A stretch of DNA of 37,599 nt. Source: Dimargaris cristalligena. Lineage: Eukaryota; Kickxellomycota; Dimargaritomycetes; Dimargaritales; Dimargaritaceae. Position numbers and translations under genes: made by a program. The stretch spans positions 1-37,599 of the forward strand of contig JANBQC010000255.1 of assembly GCA_027576995.1 (NCBI GenBank), written 5' to 3'. A model generated the notes under the pieces. The model was given only the letters and a program-made list of their open reading frames with translations, had not been told where the DNA came from and made no database searches. Below are positions 10,164 through 21,147 of this stretch, one piece after another. The stretch's first letter is position 1. The number at the start of each line of letters is the position of its first letter.

Positions 10164-11600
10164 ATGCTGCAAGTATGGAGCCTTCTTTTATTCGCCAACT
10201 GTGTCTTATCGGCCACTCAAGATTTGCCCACCAAGTCCAATCAATTCATAATGACATGGCCGGATTCACCACCAGAATATAAATTTTCGCCCCAAGCTAT
10301 GGGCCCAGCCAATAGTGTCTCTAGTCGCACCATAAGCAGCAAGTCACCCAGTTCGCCGAAGTCGTTGTGGAGTGGAATTCCGTGGGTAAGTTATTCAACT
10401 ACCATAGAGTCCCAATGGTTTGCCCTTTATCGGGTAGGAGAGATTTTACCCACCGAGAACTGTCTGGACCACTGGTTTGCGGGAACTATGCCCCCAAAGC
10501 TCGGCTGATTCATACCTTGGGACTCGACCTGTTGAATGTAATCAGACGCGAAACATTTATTAAATGATTTTACTATATATGTTATTATCCACCAATAATT
10601 TATCACCAAACCATGCTAGCCTAATTCTGGTTTAAAAGCACCCAAGCCCAGCAAGCAATTGAAGCAACTAGTTAAAGCAAACCCCCTCCCTCGCTTTTTT
10701 ATTGGAGAATTACTTGCCACCGGGGCTTTGCATACCATGGCCGAAGGATTAGCTCGGGATCAAACCCCGAAAAGGGAGCGGAATCAGAAACGCTTTGACA
10801 TCGTCTCGGGGCATTTCGAGACAATGAGGTTTGAGGGCACCAATCTCGGGCCATTTTCATCCGACAACAGCCCACCCCTGGCCATTCCATTCCTGGAACT
10901 TATGCGCAAGGACATGGGGGGCCACGCCTTAGGTAGCATCATGGAGTTTCTTCGAGATGTAGCCAATGTTAAAAACGGGCTGACTGGCCTGGTGGGCGAC
11001 TATTTAGACCCTAATTCCAGGAGTCTGTACCACGATTTGATCGCCATTACCCTAGCAGATACGTCCCCAAAGAATCCCGCCAATAGCAATAGCGGCAGCG
11101 ACAGTTTCGCCCCGTCGGAAATTGGCCCGGTAGACTTAAGTATACTAATACACATGTACCGTTGGATGGGGCTTGCGTTAGCCAGCGGCAACCATTACGC
11201 CAAGCTCTGTCGATTACTGAAGTATGTGGACCCCCTGCAGAGTGAACCATCCAAAGCCGATAGGGGCGAGCCATACAAAATCGGTATGGGTAAGCTCATT
11301 CTAGACCTGGCGGCCGCATTAGAACCCCACAGCTTCAATACGGCAGTCTATTTGCGTTATGAATGTGGGTTGGAAGCATGGGCCGCCCGGTACACCGCGC
11401 TGGGTGACAAAGACCAGAAACTGCTAGCGATTGACAACGACGGGCAACTCCCGACGATTAGCGATGAGCCGGTCTATATTGAAGGCCGGGACTTTACCGT
11501 AAAGGTGAATACGGCGAGGCTGTCTGAACCAGATACCATAACCTTGAATATCGACAATTTCATCAAAAGTAGAACCCCGCCTCAAAGTAGTGTACTATGA
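10164..11600 (+). CDS. Secreted protein of unknown function (5' structure tentative)
   Basis: I do not recognise the family. A signal peptide (MLQVWSLLLFANCVLSA, cleavage likely near residue 18) starts at the ATG at 10164. The main exon runs without interruption from about 10647 to the TGA at 11598-11600 and has steady codon use; it encodes about 315 residues with helical stretches (FLELMRKDMGGHALGSIMEF, LIHMYRWMGLALASGNHYAK) and a beta-like C-terminus. A GTAAGT donor at 10386 ends exon 1. The simplest phase-0 acceptor is at 10646 (exon from 10647). The 3' half of exon 1 reads better in another frame (about 10325-10385, QFAEVVVEWNSV), which with an acceptor at 10638 is also phase-consistent, so an extra intron or a sequencing frameshift is possible. 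No catalytic motif was seen. Confidence 0.6.
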
Positions 11601-13768
11601 AAGAAAAAATGACAACTGCGTGATGCTGCCTGTTATTTCGTAATGGATTCGCTTGATTCGCTGGGCCATTTCGCCGTACGACGGTCAATCAATTAGGCCC
11701 AAAAATGCAGCGGGTACGCGGGCTTGTTCCAGTCTATAGCTGATTAATGACTGTTGTGTTTTTATTTAACCCGATGTATACTCTTTTATTATCATAATTA
11801 TTTCTCGATTTAGTATAAACTAGCAAAACCTCTACTTCTATAGACGCCCAATAAATAGGTAACCAACCGCTTGTTAAAATAGTTCGTGTAAGATGTGTTA
11901 ACCCCAATCGAATTTTGGTGAGGAAGCAGTTGGCTAGTCAGGGGCTTGTTGATTAAGGGTAAAGATTACAATTGCCTGACTTTACGGGCCACACCACGGG
12001 GGATCTCATTGGTGTTCTATCTATTTAAACAATATAGACCTGATGTAATTAGGCAATACGGCAAGATGGTACTGTATTAAAGGTAGGTTTCTGGGGTTAA
12101 ATTGACGAGAGTGGAACATAGAAGTAGGCGTTTGAGTACCGAGATTTTATTAGAGCGGAGTAGGGATTAGCCGATGTGAGTATCCCAGTGCCATTGGATG
12201 CGAAGGAGGGGATTGGGCTATCTGCGGCGACTATCCTTCGTCCATGTACTATTCTTTACGTGTATAAACGGGAAATCCGTGGATTTTTTTATGTATCGTT
12301 GTATGGAGTATAATTTGAGCCGGCAGCTGATATTCCATTCCCATACACACGCCCATTCGTCGGAACAAAATAGAACAGGTCGGAATGGTTGCATTTTTGA
12401 CACAGAACACTCATGTGTGGGAGAGGCTGGATGTGTGTGTATATACCAGACTGGGCTGATTGGACTGTTGTCGTAGGAAGACCGCCCAATCAGTCCATTC
12501 TACAAGCCGACATTTCTCAATTGGTGCGTGGGTAGGGAGATCCTCTCACCTGTGAAACTGGTTATTACTATATGTCAGTGGAAGGGGTGCAAAATGGAAA
12601 GGAAGTCGAAGTAGAACTTCGGTGTACATTACAGTGCTGCAGCTGATTTGCCCCTTTCCCGGGTTGCAACGTCATTAACCCTCTAACCGGTGCAAAAGGT
12701 TTAAGTGGCAGGGGTCAGCGGGTCCTCTCGCCATTTAGGACTAATCTGCCCACACACACGCACACAAATCATTCCCCCTTTTTGGAAATGTACAGGAATA
12801 TTCCCCTTTGCTATCCACCCGGCAGCCCCTTTGGAACACTCTGCGGCCTTCTATGATAGACTGAAGGTTATCAATGAATGTCACCATCCAAAGGGCCTAT
12901 AGGTCGAGGAGATAATTAGATTAGTAGGTAAAGGATTGTCCAACTGTGTGGGTGGGGCAGTGTACTATGGGTGGCTTCCCCACCGTGTGCTCCGTACAAG
13001 TTGTTGCCTAGCCGACTGAGGTGATGGTCTGATTGGGGTTGGCTCTGGTATTTGGTGCAACTGCCACCCAGGACTATTACCCTCCACCGAAAGCATAGCG
13101 TTAGCCGCTCTCAATGTATAGTATATACTGTTTAAGCCGGCCGAGGAAACTCCCGCCAGAAGATGTCGTGGAATTAACGAGTGGGGGGTTTCTTTTCCCC
13201 CCACACATCAACTACACTATGGGATGACCCATACTAGGAGGAAGAGGCTGTGGCCCAATCGCCCGACAGATGGGAAGCCTCGTCGGCCTCTCCGCCAATG
13301 CTTACTCGTTACAGAAGATGTAGGGGTATGGTATTCGTAAGAAGATGATGGTGATCCCTTTCCCTCTATCCCTTAGGCCACTAGCCGCTGTATTCCAGCT
13401 GTTCTATTCCGTGTTCCATGCCTCAACCCCACGAACCTGGCGATCACAAATTCCTCGACCCTGCATGTTTTTATACATACATATATATATATATATATAA
13501 CCGGTGTCCTCCCTACTCAGTCCCGCTTCTAGGTTTTTGTGTTCCGCTGGCCATTTGACGTGCCTTTTTTTGTATAATAAATTGTTTGATCCATTGACTG
13601 CGTTAGTCGTTATTTTTAAATAGTCCTAGCTATTTCCCCTAGTTTAGGTAACATTCTGTCGAATTTAATTGGCTGGTAGAGAGGCACTCCCTTTTCCTCT
13701 CTCAATAGCACCAACCTAGCCTAGGCAAATCTCCCCTCTGCACCCCCCTTTTTTTCACTTGTCCCACC
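11601..13768. other. Spacer between the unknown secreted gene and the STEAP-like gene
   Basis: No supported gene. Contents: an imperfect hairpin at 12453-12496 (CTGATTGG against CCAATCAG), CA/GT-rich short tracts near 12341-12355, 12430-12440 and 12751-12765, and an (AT)10 tract at 13480-13499 that ends in TATAA about 270 bp before the next start codon. Short frames at 12198-12476, 12705-12902 and 12965-13204 lack coding character. Confidence 0.5.
13480..13499. repeat. (AT)n microsatellite, possible TATA region
   Basis: Uninterrupted alternating AT, 20 bp, running into TATAACCGG. It lies about 270 bp upstream of the STEAP-like ATG and could serve as the TATA element of that gene. Confidence 0.5.
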
Positions 13769-15352
13769 ATGACCAAGCCCTCCCCCCCGCCGTCCCTATC
13801 CCCGGCAACCTCGGGCATTTTCCCCCTGGCCGCTGACGAAAAGGACCCCCACGCTTCCTCGTCGTTCCCCCTCGACCCCTCCCCCTCGGTCTCCGCCGCC
13901 ACATCGGCCCCCTTTTCCGATCCGGTGCGGTTTGCCATGCACGACAAGGCGGAGGACGAGGCCCTGTTTCTGCCGCGCTCTGCCCATCTCGACCGGAGTC
14001 GGGACACCCTAACCGCCCGCCCCCCTGTGGCCATTCTGGGGGCCGGGTGGTTTGGCCGTGCTCTGTGCCAGCGGCTCCACCAGGCCGGCTATACCGTGCA
14101 CGTAGGCCGTCGCCGACCCACCGCTGCGGGGGAGGGAGTGGCCGGTGGGAGTTTTCCCTTACCGGTTTTACCCACCACCTACTTCGACGCCATTGAAAGT
14201 GCCCGCGTGATCTTCTTGACCATTCCCCACCGGGCCCACCCCGCTTTCGTGGCCGACTACGCCGCCGCCCTGGCCGGCAAGATTCTGGTCGATGTGTCTA
14301 ACCCCGACGAGGACCTCCCCAGGCGGTCCCCTTCCCCGGGCGGCGGTCCCCGGCGGGGAGGTTCAGTGCCCTGGCGACAGCCGGCCTACTCCATCGCGGA
14401 GCAGCTGGCCCAGGCCCTACCGCAAACCCAGGTAGTCAAGGCCTTCAATACCCTGTCAGCCTACCAGCTCGAGCACGACATCGGAGGCCCCAGTCCGCAG
14501 GTCCTGGTCTGCACCGACTACGCCGAGGCCCAACGGGAAATCATGAATATCGTACGGACTTTGGGCTACACCCCCGTCGACGCAGGAACCCTACGTATGG
14601 CCCGTGACACCGAATCCATCAACTTCCGCTTTTTCCCCGGGTGGTGGGGCGCGGTGACGTTCACCGTGTTTCTGTTCCTGATCTTTTTCCTGTACGACCT
14701 GGTGGCCCTCCACCTGCTTCCGGGCGCGAATAATTCGAGCCACCAGTTCAGTGATTTGCCCTACCGGACTATAGGCAAAGTAATGGCCAGCACGGCCCTG
14801 GTGTTACTAGCGTCAACGAACCTGGCCGGGGTCACCGCTAATCTATGGCAGCTGGCCCATCGGACCGCCCAGCGCCCCTTCCCGGCCTGGCTGGCCAACT
14901 GGCTCGCGGCCCGGAAAGCCCTCGGTCTACTGGCCTTTATGCTCGTCGTCTTCCACGTCATCACCTCGGCGATGCTGACCAACGGGCCCGCCTTCGCCCT
15001 AGCCGGAGCCCAAGTCGCCAACGCCCAGGGCAGTCTCCTATTGGCCACGCTGGGGGTTATACTGTACGGCATTTTATGTGTAACGTCCATACCAGGTGTA
15101 GGCTCGGCCCTGAGTTGGACAGAATGGCGCTTTATTCAATCGACGTGTGGGTGGTGGGCCCTGGCTTTGGTGACCGCTCATAGCTTTATTCTTCGGTTGC
15201 CCCAGTGGCAGGATCACAGCTACTATCATCGGAATATGCCCCCACTTTCGATCCTGACGTTTATCCCGGCCGCTCTAACCTTATTCCTGAAAGTTGTGCT
15301 GCTCTTACCCCCCGTGGCCGAGTACTTGGAAATGATCCAAAATGGCCGGTAG
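13769..15352 (+). CDS. STEAP-like metalloreductase (NADP-oxidoreductase plus six-TM haem domain)
   Basis: Intronless, 527 residues. After a Pro/Ser-rich N-terminal tail of about 80 residues comes an F420H2:NADP+ oxidoreductase-like Rossmann domain (about 85-285) with the dinucleotide loop GAGWFG at 91-96 and the next-strand HVGRRRP, where the basic residues suggest NADPH. The membrane part (about 292-520) opens with RFFPGWWGAVTFTVFLFL, closely resembling the RLFPxWRGP entry of animal STEAP proteins, and has six predicted helices. H396 in TM3 (VVFHVIT) and H471 in TM5 (VTAHSFI) are placed as the single b-haem ligands. Expected role: NADPH to FAD to haem electron transfer reducing Fe(III) or Cu(II) at a membrane. 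The start is the first ATG after a pyrimidine-rich leader (CCACCATGACC). Substrate and location are inferred. Confidence 0.85.
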   Translation: MTKPSPPPSLSPATSGIFPLAADEKDPHASSSFPLDPSPSVSAATSAPFSDPVRFAMHDKAEDEALFLPRSAHLDRSRDTLTARPPVAILGAGWFGRALCQRLHQAGYTVHVGRRRPTAAGEGVAGGSFPLPVLPTTYFDAIESARVIFLTIPHRAHPAFVADYAAALAGKILVDVSNPDEDLPRRSPSPGGGPRRGGSVPWRQPAYSIAEQLAQALPQTQVVKAFNTLSAYQLEHDIGGPSPQVLVCTDYAEAQREIMNIVRTLGYTPVDAGTLRMARDTESINFRFFPGWWGAVTFTVFLFLIFFLYDLVALHLLPGANNSSHQFSDLPYRTIGKVMASTALVLLASTNLAGVTANLWQLAHRTAQRPFPAWLANWLAARKALGLLAFMLVVFHVITSAMLTNGPAFALAGAQVANAQGSLLLATLGVILYGILCVTSIPGVGSALSWTEWRFIQSTCGWWALALVTAHSFILRLPQWQDHSYYHRNMPPLSILTFIPAALTLFLKVVLLLPPVAEYLEMIQNGR

Positions 15353-15963
15353 TCGGGCGGATATTTAACCCTCTATTAGATTATACTATCCCGCTCCGTC
15401 CCGTCGCGTCGCAGCATTATACCATTTTAATAATTTAATATATTTTTATATTTTGACGTTTCTGAGAGGAGAGAGGTGTTGGCTGGGTGAAGCTTAATTT
15501 GACCTTTATTCTGCCCCTTATTTATTTTCTCCATGTAGCCCCAAGTCATTCAAGTTCCTGAATATTGATGGGATAAGCAACCCATTGTTTTCCTGTTAAG
15601 TTGCTGTGGGGACCAGCGCCATATCCATTGTATGTTGTCACAATTAGATTATGCATCTTGATTGACTGAATATTGGGTGTGAAGTCCAGTAAATGGGGTA
15701 CAACTACAATGACTCATTCATTATATTTATTAAATCAACCAAAGTTTGACTGCCCTTGGAAGAATTGTGATTGGCATTTCGGTATATAATATTCGATTTT
15801 ATTGGGGAGGGGGGTTGGTAATTCATATGACGTGGAACAGAATTACAGGTTATCAATAATAAAATTGGAAGGCCGGTTTTATAGAATATAGTCCACCGAA
15901 ATGAGAGGGGTTCAGTCCAACCATTTATAGTGTGGGTCATAGTTTCAATGAATATTTGTTGGA

Positions 15964-15981
15964 ACTAGTCTTTGGACTAGT
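15964..15981. repeat. Perfect 7-bp hairpin, ACTAGTC stem
   Basis: ACTAGTC (15964-15970), loop TTTG, GACTAGT (15975-15981). Perfect stem with a tetraloop in non-coding DNA. Confidence 0.6.
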
Positions 15982-16305
15982 CATACTCAGGGTAATCCAC
16001 CGATTCTACGTTATTTAGGTAGGTGGATCACAGCCCCCCCATATATGTAGGCTGTAGCCATCCAATGATTCTGATCTAAATGCTTCGATTTATCGCCTGT
16101 TGGAGCCATTCGACTAATCCATGCGCTTTGTAGGCAACTATTGTTCAGTGATTTGATCTTTTTATCCACCCTTTCCCAATTGGCGCCGATTGTCCTAGAC
16201 CACAAACTATACAGTCCAACTCAGTACGGCCACTACACAGTGCCTGAAGGCGGATGAAACGCAGCTAGCAGAATTGGGTAATCTCGTAAGCATAGCTGGC
16301 GTGCC

Positions 16306-16330
16306 AAGTTTGGGCTAATTGCCCCAACTT
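16306..16330. repeat. 10-bp hairpin with one wobble position
   Basis: AAGTTTGGGC (16306-16315), loop TAATT, GCCCCAACTT (16321-16330). Nine Watson-Crick pairs plus one T-G wobble, so it could fold as RNA (G-U). Confidence 0.55.
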
Positions 16331-16882
16331 CATTTCATACTGCGATTTACACGAGACGCCAAGACTGGACCTTTAGCAGCAGGTTTGTTCATACAGGCTA
16401 AACCGGTATGGACTTGGTGTTAGTAAGATTGGTGCCTAGCCTATTATAAGAATGCTGATTTTCGCCTTGCCTCGTTTGTTTACATTCCACTACACCGTAT
16501 TATAATGTATATGTTCAACAATAGCTTGATTTAGCGTAGGTTCAAGTATCCAGGCGAATAAATTAGCCTCATCTGGACTTAAATGGCATTATTATGTTCC
16601 CCTTACCGAATTTATGGTCATAGCGCTGCCACAAACCGCAGGGAAGCGGTGACTTAATTAATGCCACCACCCACCAAGAAAATCCTTTATTCCAAGGCGA
16701 TTTTGGTTGTGTATTTCTAATCACCCATTGTGCTTCAATATGGGTGCACATGTACCTAAATGACAATAAACCGGTACGTCTCGGTTTACTAGGGGAATAT
16801 AGGCAGTATGCTCACTTGGTGAATGCTGTTTGGCTGTAGAAAGTATACAAATGGTGTTCACTATTAAGCTGGTACCAGTTGG

Positions 16883-16904
16883 TGACTAGCGAGGCCACTA
16901 GTCA
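16883..16904. repeat. Perfect 7-bp hairpin, TGACTAG stem
   Basis: TGACTAG (16883-16889), loop of 8 nt, CTAGTCA (16898-16904). It shares the ACTAG/CTAGT stem words with the hairpin at 15964. Confidence 0.5.
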
Positions 16905-17415
16905 AGGGGCCCAGTGCATAGGTCTTTTGCAGCTCCGACGAACCCGCCATCTATACACCAGCAGCTGGGCATGTGGTGGAGAAATGGGCAGCTGATAGCT
17001 TGCAAGGTACCGGATAGTTTAAAATACCAACGAACAGTTATGTGTGTCATTATATGTTTGCCACCCCTAATCCACATTGCGCAACGTTAAGACAGTGTGT
17101 GGGGCGCACTACTGGCCCTCAGAAATCGCCCCATTTTTCCTAATGGCCGCTGGCTCAATTTGTTCACTGCCTTATACTATACGGCATGTTGGCGACTTCA
17201 AAAATACAGTTGGTAATTTTTATTCCCCCCCCTTTACCCCAATGAGCTTATACCACCTACTTACTCATCCCTAACCTCAAAGCTCTAGTCCGTTAGTCAT
17301 TGACATTGTGCTTTCCCATAGTTGAATCCCCCTCTTTTTAACATCACTTTCTCCTTTCTCTCGTCAAGTCACATTCTCCCATTGGCTTCATTCGGCCATC
17401 GCTTTCAACTCCCGC

Positions 17416-20400
17416 ATGGATAACGCCAGCAGTCCCAGCAGCAATTACTTGGGTCTCGGTGGTCGGCAGCGGGTTCGGTCCAAGACCAGCCCGTGCAACC
17501 CCGAGCTTCACACGGTACTCTCCTACTCGTCCATGTCACTGTCGTCCAAGGGTGCCCTAGTGACCCCCTTCAATAACGAATACATCAACAAGCAAATCCA
17601 ACGTGAACCGGCGGAGCGCAACCGGCTTCCAGCTTCGGTGAGCCGCTCCCGCCAGGTAGGCCATCGCCAGAATTTCGACTCCGAAGGTGAGTTACACACT
17701 ACCCTGTTGTGACCGGCCCCAAATTGCCCACCCGCGACTCTCAATCGCTCGCCTTTGCCTTTGACCAACTACTTTGATAGTGCATGTATTTCCTAGTGAG
17801 GATTCTCGGCGTCTCCACTTGAATGTTTGTCAGGCGGAGTAAGGTTCCTTTTGTATACAACACAGTTCCACGGTCGTATGGACCAGAGCATTTACCTAAT
17901 GTCTCCTATATTACCCTTGACTCGTCCCCAATTCCCTATACTAGACACTACATCACAATTCTGGCGGGAGAGGCATAAACATTTTTTTGTTCTCAGCAAT
18001 GCCGGTAAACCTATTTACAGCCGGTAAGTAGCGCCATCCTACCTTTTCAAACGGAATTTCGGCTCGGCTAGCTACAGTGCACGTAGTCCAGGGCCCTTTT
18101 CTCCTGTCCCAGCTTATTTACCAAATATTATGCCTCGTTTTTTTACAACTGTATTGGAAACTCCACTCTACTCCAACCCCATGCCTTCCACTAAATCCCC
18201 TAGGTACGGCGACGAGTCGAGGATCTCCACTTTTATGGGGGTAATTCAGGCCCTCATTGCGTTTTTCACTGACACCAACGATACCCTCAAGTCCATCCAT
18301 GTTGGACAGCACAAATTCGTGTTTCTACTCCGGGATCCCATCTATCTAGTGGCTGTAGCCCAGACCGAGGAACCTGAAGTTCAGCTGCGCTACCAGCTGG
18401 TGTATCTCTATGACCAGATTCTCAGCATTGTGTCGTATTCCCAAATTCAAAAAATATTCAAGAGTCATAGTAATTTCGACTTGCGGAAATTGATTACAGG
18501 TAGGTCTGCTGGCTACAGCGATTAGCTCGGACTCTCGACTATGGCTATTGAGGCCCCATGTAATGAACCCACTAGCTTATGTGATGCCCACCCCCCTCGT
18601 ATGTTACTGGCCGCATTACATTTGTATTAACATCATTTGTATTATTCTAAACTCTCATCCGCTGATTTTAAGGCACCGAGTCCATGATTGATCATCTGGC
18701 GGACAACCTCATGACCAATTTCTGTTTCGCTCTCGGCTCGGTGGAATGCATACGGATACCCCCCATGCTTCGTGAGCGCCTGGGCCTCGCCCTTAAACTG
18801 GCCAAGTCCAAAGTAAGTTTAGTGATTAGTTAATGGGTCGGGAAGTTATCGTGGTACTTGTCTACCATTGTCAATGTCCTAGGTGTCCATACGTCTACTT
18901 ATTATCTACATCGCGTCCTCTTAACTAACATCCTAACAATGTATCCCCCCTCCCCCACCTTATACTATTTTGATGCCTCTACTATTTCCATCGATTTTAA
19001 TAATCCCAGAATGTACTTTACGCTTTGCTGATTTCAGGAATGAAATTGGTCACTCTACTGCGAGCCAAGAATGTTGCCCTTTACTCTTCAGGTAAATTCT
19101 TATAATATCTGACGCTACTCTGTTTCCCAATGATAGAGAGCCCTTGATAACTAGCCACATTCATAACGTACTTTCCTTTTACCTGACTCTCGTCTCTACC
19201 ATCATCAGCCCAACTTGCTAATTATTATTATTGTTATATCTTTATATCTATCCCTCCCCCGTCCTCATTACGGCTTCTTTCATATTGGTTTTCAAGATCT
19301 CCATATCTTATTTAGCACCGTAACATCATTTTCCTCCTTTAAAATGGGCGAAAACTGGATTCCTATTTGCTTACCGAAATTCAATCAGAACGGGTTCCTA
19401 CATGTGTATATCTGTTACCTGACCCCTAACCTCTGTCTACTTCTTCTGTCCTCGGACAAGAGTCGTTTTTCGGAAATGTCGGACATTAAAAGCAATATCG
19501 TAGAGGTAAACGCACCATACCCAATCCCCAAGGGGGGGCCTTAGTGTCCCCCGAACTAGATAGCACCGACCTATAAGGACCAGTCCACCTGGGTAATAGT
19601 ATGGGTTGCCAAATACTGGACAATCAACTCACCTGATAATTGCGTCTTTTTTTTCCTACTTCCTCTCTAGAAATTAACCAAAAACGGCGACCTGGAAAAG
19701 GTTGAAGAAATACTTAACGAGCCGACCTATTCTCCGGGTAAGTGCGTAATCGAACTGGCCTAGTGTCAGGTGGATGGACTAGGGGGTAGTACGTCGGTAT
19801 AAATATAGACAGTAACCATTTGGCCACACGCCTTACTAATGTATGTATATTTCTATATGGGTGCATTCTTCTCCTTGATACTATACAGCGGAGATTTCGA
19901 TACCGGGTCTACGTCATTTCTTCTACCGGTCCAACAAAATGGTCCAGCACACGAGTTCATTATTCGGAGAGCCTTACGTGAAGTTACACGAGCAGCAAAG
20001 GTAAGCCGTTCCACATTATTTCATTGGTACTAATTGGGCTTATGTTTTTATTATTTTGAAACGTGCCCATTGTGTTATGTATGGGATAGTTCAGCAACCT
20101 GTTTTAAAGTGTCTTTAAGGCCGCCCTGTCTAACTCGCCTGTTTGATGCGACTTTATCACTTTGATGTAAACCGGTTCTGCGCGTAAATAGTCTCCTGGA
20201 AAAATACCACGGACTATGGGCCCAGCTCCACGATCGGCAGCAAGCCTCGCGTATTGTCCACCGAGTTTCCGAAAGCGAATCCATGCTTGGCTGGGTAAGT
20301 GATCAGTCCCTTGATAGTCTGCATTGCCGGCCTTTATATGTTCCGATGTCCGTTGGTACAATGGCACCGCCTGGCTTATCCCCAATATCGGGGACTAGCT

Positions 20401-20699
20401 CATGGCCCCAAACCAACTTCACTTTTCTCTGATAGTGTATTTACTTATTAACCCTCATGTGTATACTAATAACCGCTGACCACCAACTCCACCTTAATTC
20501 CCTCTCTCACACTACTTTGCCATGGGTGTACATGGGTGGCTTGATTGTCATACTCTAGTGTACCAGCACCTTTGAGCTCTATGCGACTTTCGGACCTCTG
20601 ATACGCAAAAACACGCTGGTCAATTCCTCCAATTTACTCATCAAATGGGTCAAGCGGAATGAGGAGGCCTTGTTCGCGACCCACCCACCAATCGTTTAG
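17416..20699 (+). CDS. MON1: Vacuolar fusion protein Mon1 (Mon1-Ccz1 Rab7/Ypt7 GEF subunit)
   Basis: With Ccz1, Mon1 forms the guanine nucleotide exchange factor that activates Rab7/Ypt7 on late endosomes, vacuoles and autophagosomes. Ten exons by homology and phase: 17416-17686, 17945-18023, 18204-18499, 18673-18812, 19010-19091, 19297-19505, 19671-19737, 19889-20000, 20192-20294, 20559-20699 (TAG). All junctions are GT-AG and the total is 1500 nt, 499 residues. Family blocks in order: RHKHFFVLSNAGKPIYSRYG (first longin domain), LVAVAQTEEPEVQLRYQL, ALYSSDLHILFSTV, WIPICLPKFNQNGFLHVYI (second), IPGLRHFFYRSNKMVQ, and a C-terminal TFELYATFGPLI..LIKWVKRNEE (third). The N-terminus is Ser-rich and probably disordered. 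The acceptor of exon 2 is the least certain; 17834 is also in frame and would add 37 residues. Confidence 0.93.
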
Positions 20700-21129
20700 T
20701 TTCTCTCACGCGATCCCAATGGTCGCTCCGGTGGTACAATGGCATCTTTCCCCGCTTCTAACCTCACTCCTCCACATGGCACTTCCAATGTAATACAATA
20801 GTATCCTTTCCACCCCCCTCTTTGGGGCATTTTAATGTATGAGATATCGTGGAAGTTGGATGGAGCTGTTATTCGTATAGCTGTGAGTAGAATGGTGCTA
20901 GAATCAATAAGTTTTTTCGGCTCAACCACCCGTACATGGGGTACGGTTGGTAGTAGTTGTCCCTCTTTCCTATTTGTGTCCGACGGGGGAGGTGAACAGC
21001 GTATTAACTAGGAATACGAAGTGAAATATTATCAAAATGAAAATGCCTCCCAAATGCGAATAGCGAGACCTGGGTCAAGGCACAATTGGTGGCCTGATGA
21101 CGAGCTAACTTAAACAGCCAGTCAGCGGT

Positions 21130-21147
21130 AGCCAGCCCCTGCTGGCT
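21130..21147. repeat. Perfect 7-bp GC-rich hairpin
   Basis: AGCCAGC (21130-21136), loop CCCT, GCTGGCT (21141-21147), followed by further GGCT units. It lies in the non-coding spacer with no neighbour close enough to call it a terminator. Confidence 0.5.

Larger units (their letters stand above)
15353..17415. other. Spacer between the STEAP-like gene and MON1
   Basis: Non-coding by inspection; frames are short and uncharacteristic. It contains three compact hairpins (15964-15981, 16306-16330, 16883-16904). The last 130 bp before the MON1 ATG are pyrimidine-rich leader (about 17285-17410). Confidence 0.5.

Noticed and set aside
13702..14034. 110-codon minus-strand ORF at the STEAP-like 5' end
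   Set aside because: Antisense to the Pro/Ser-rich N-terminal tail and start codon of the STEAP-like gene; Gly/Arg/Glu-rich shadow.
17834..17944. Upstream extension of MON1 exon 2
   Set aside because: In frame with an acceptor at 17833, but the added residues do not resemble Mon1, and the acceptor at 17944 (CTATACTAG) gives a family-like junction. Kept as an alternative only.
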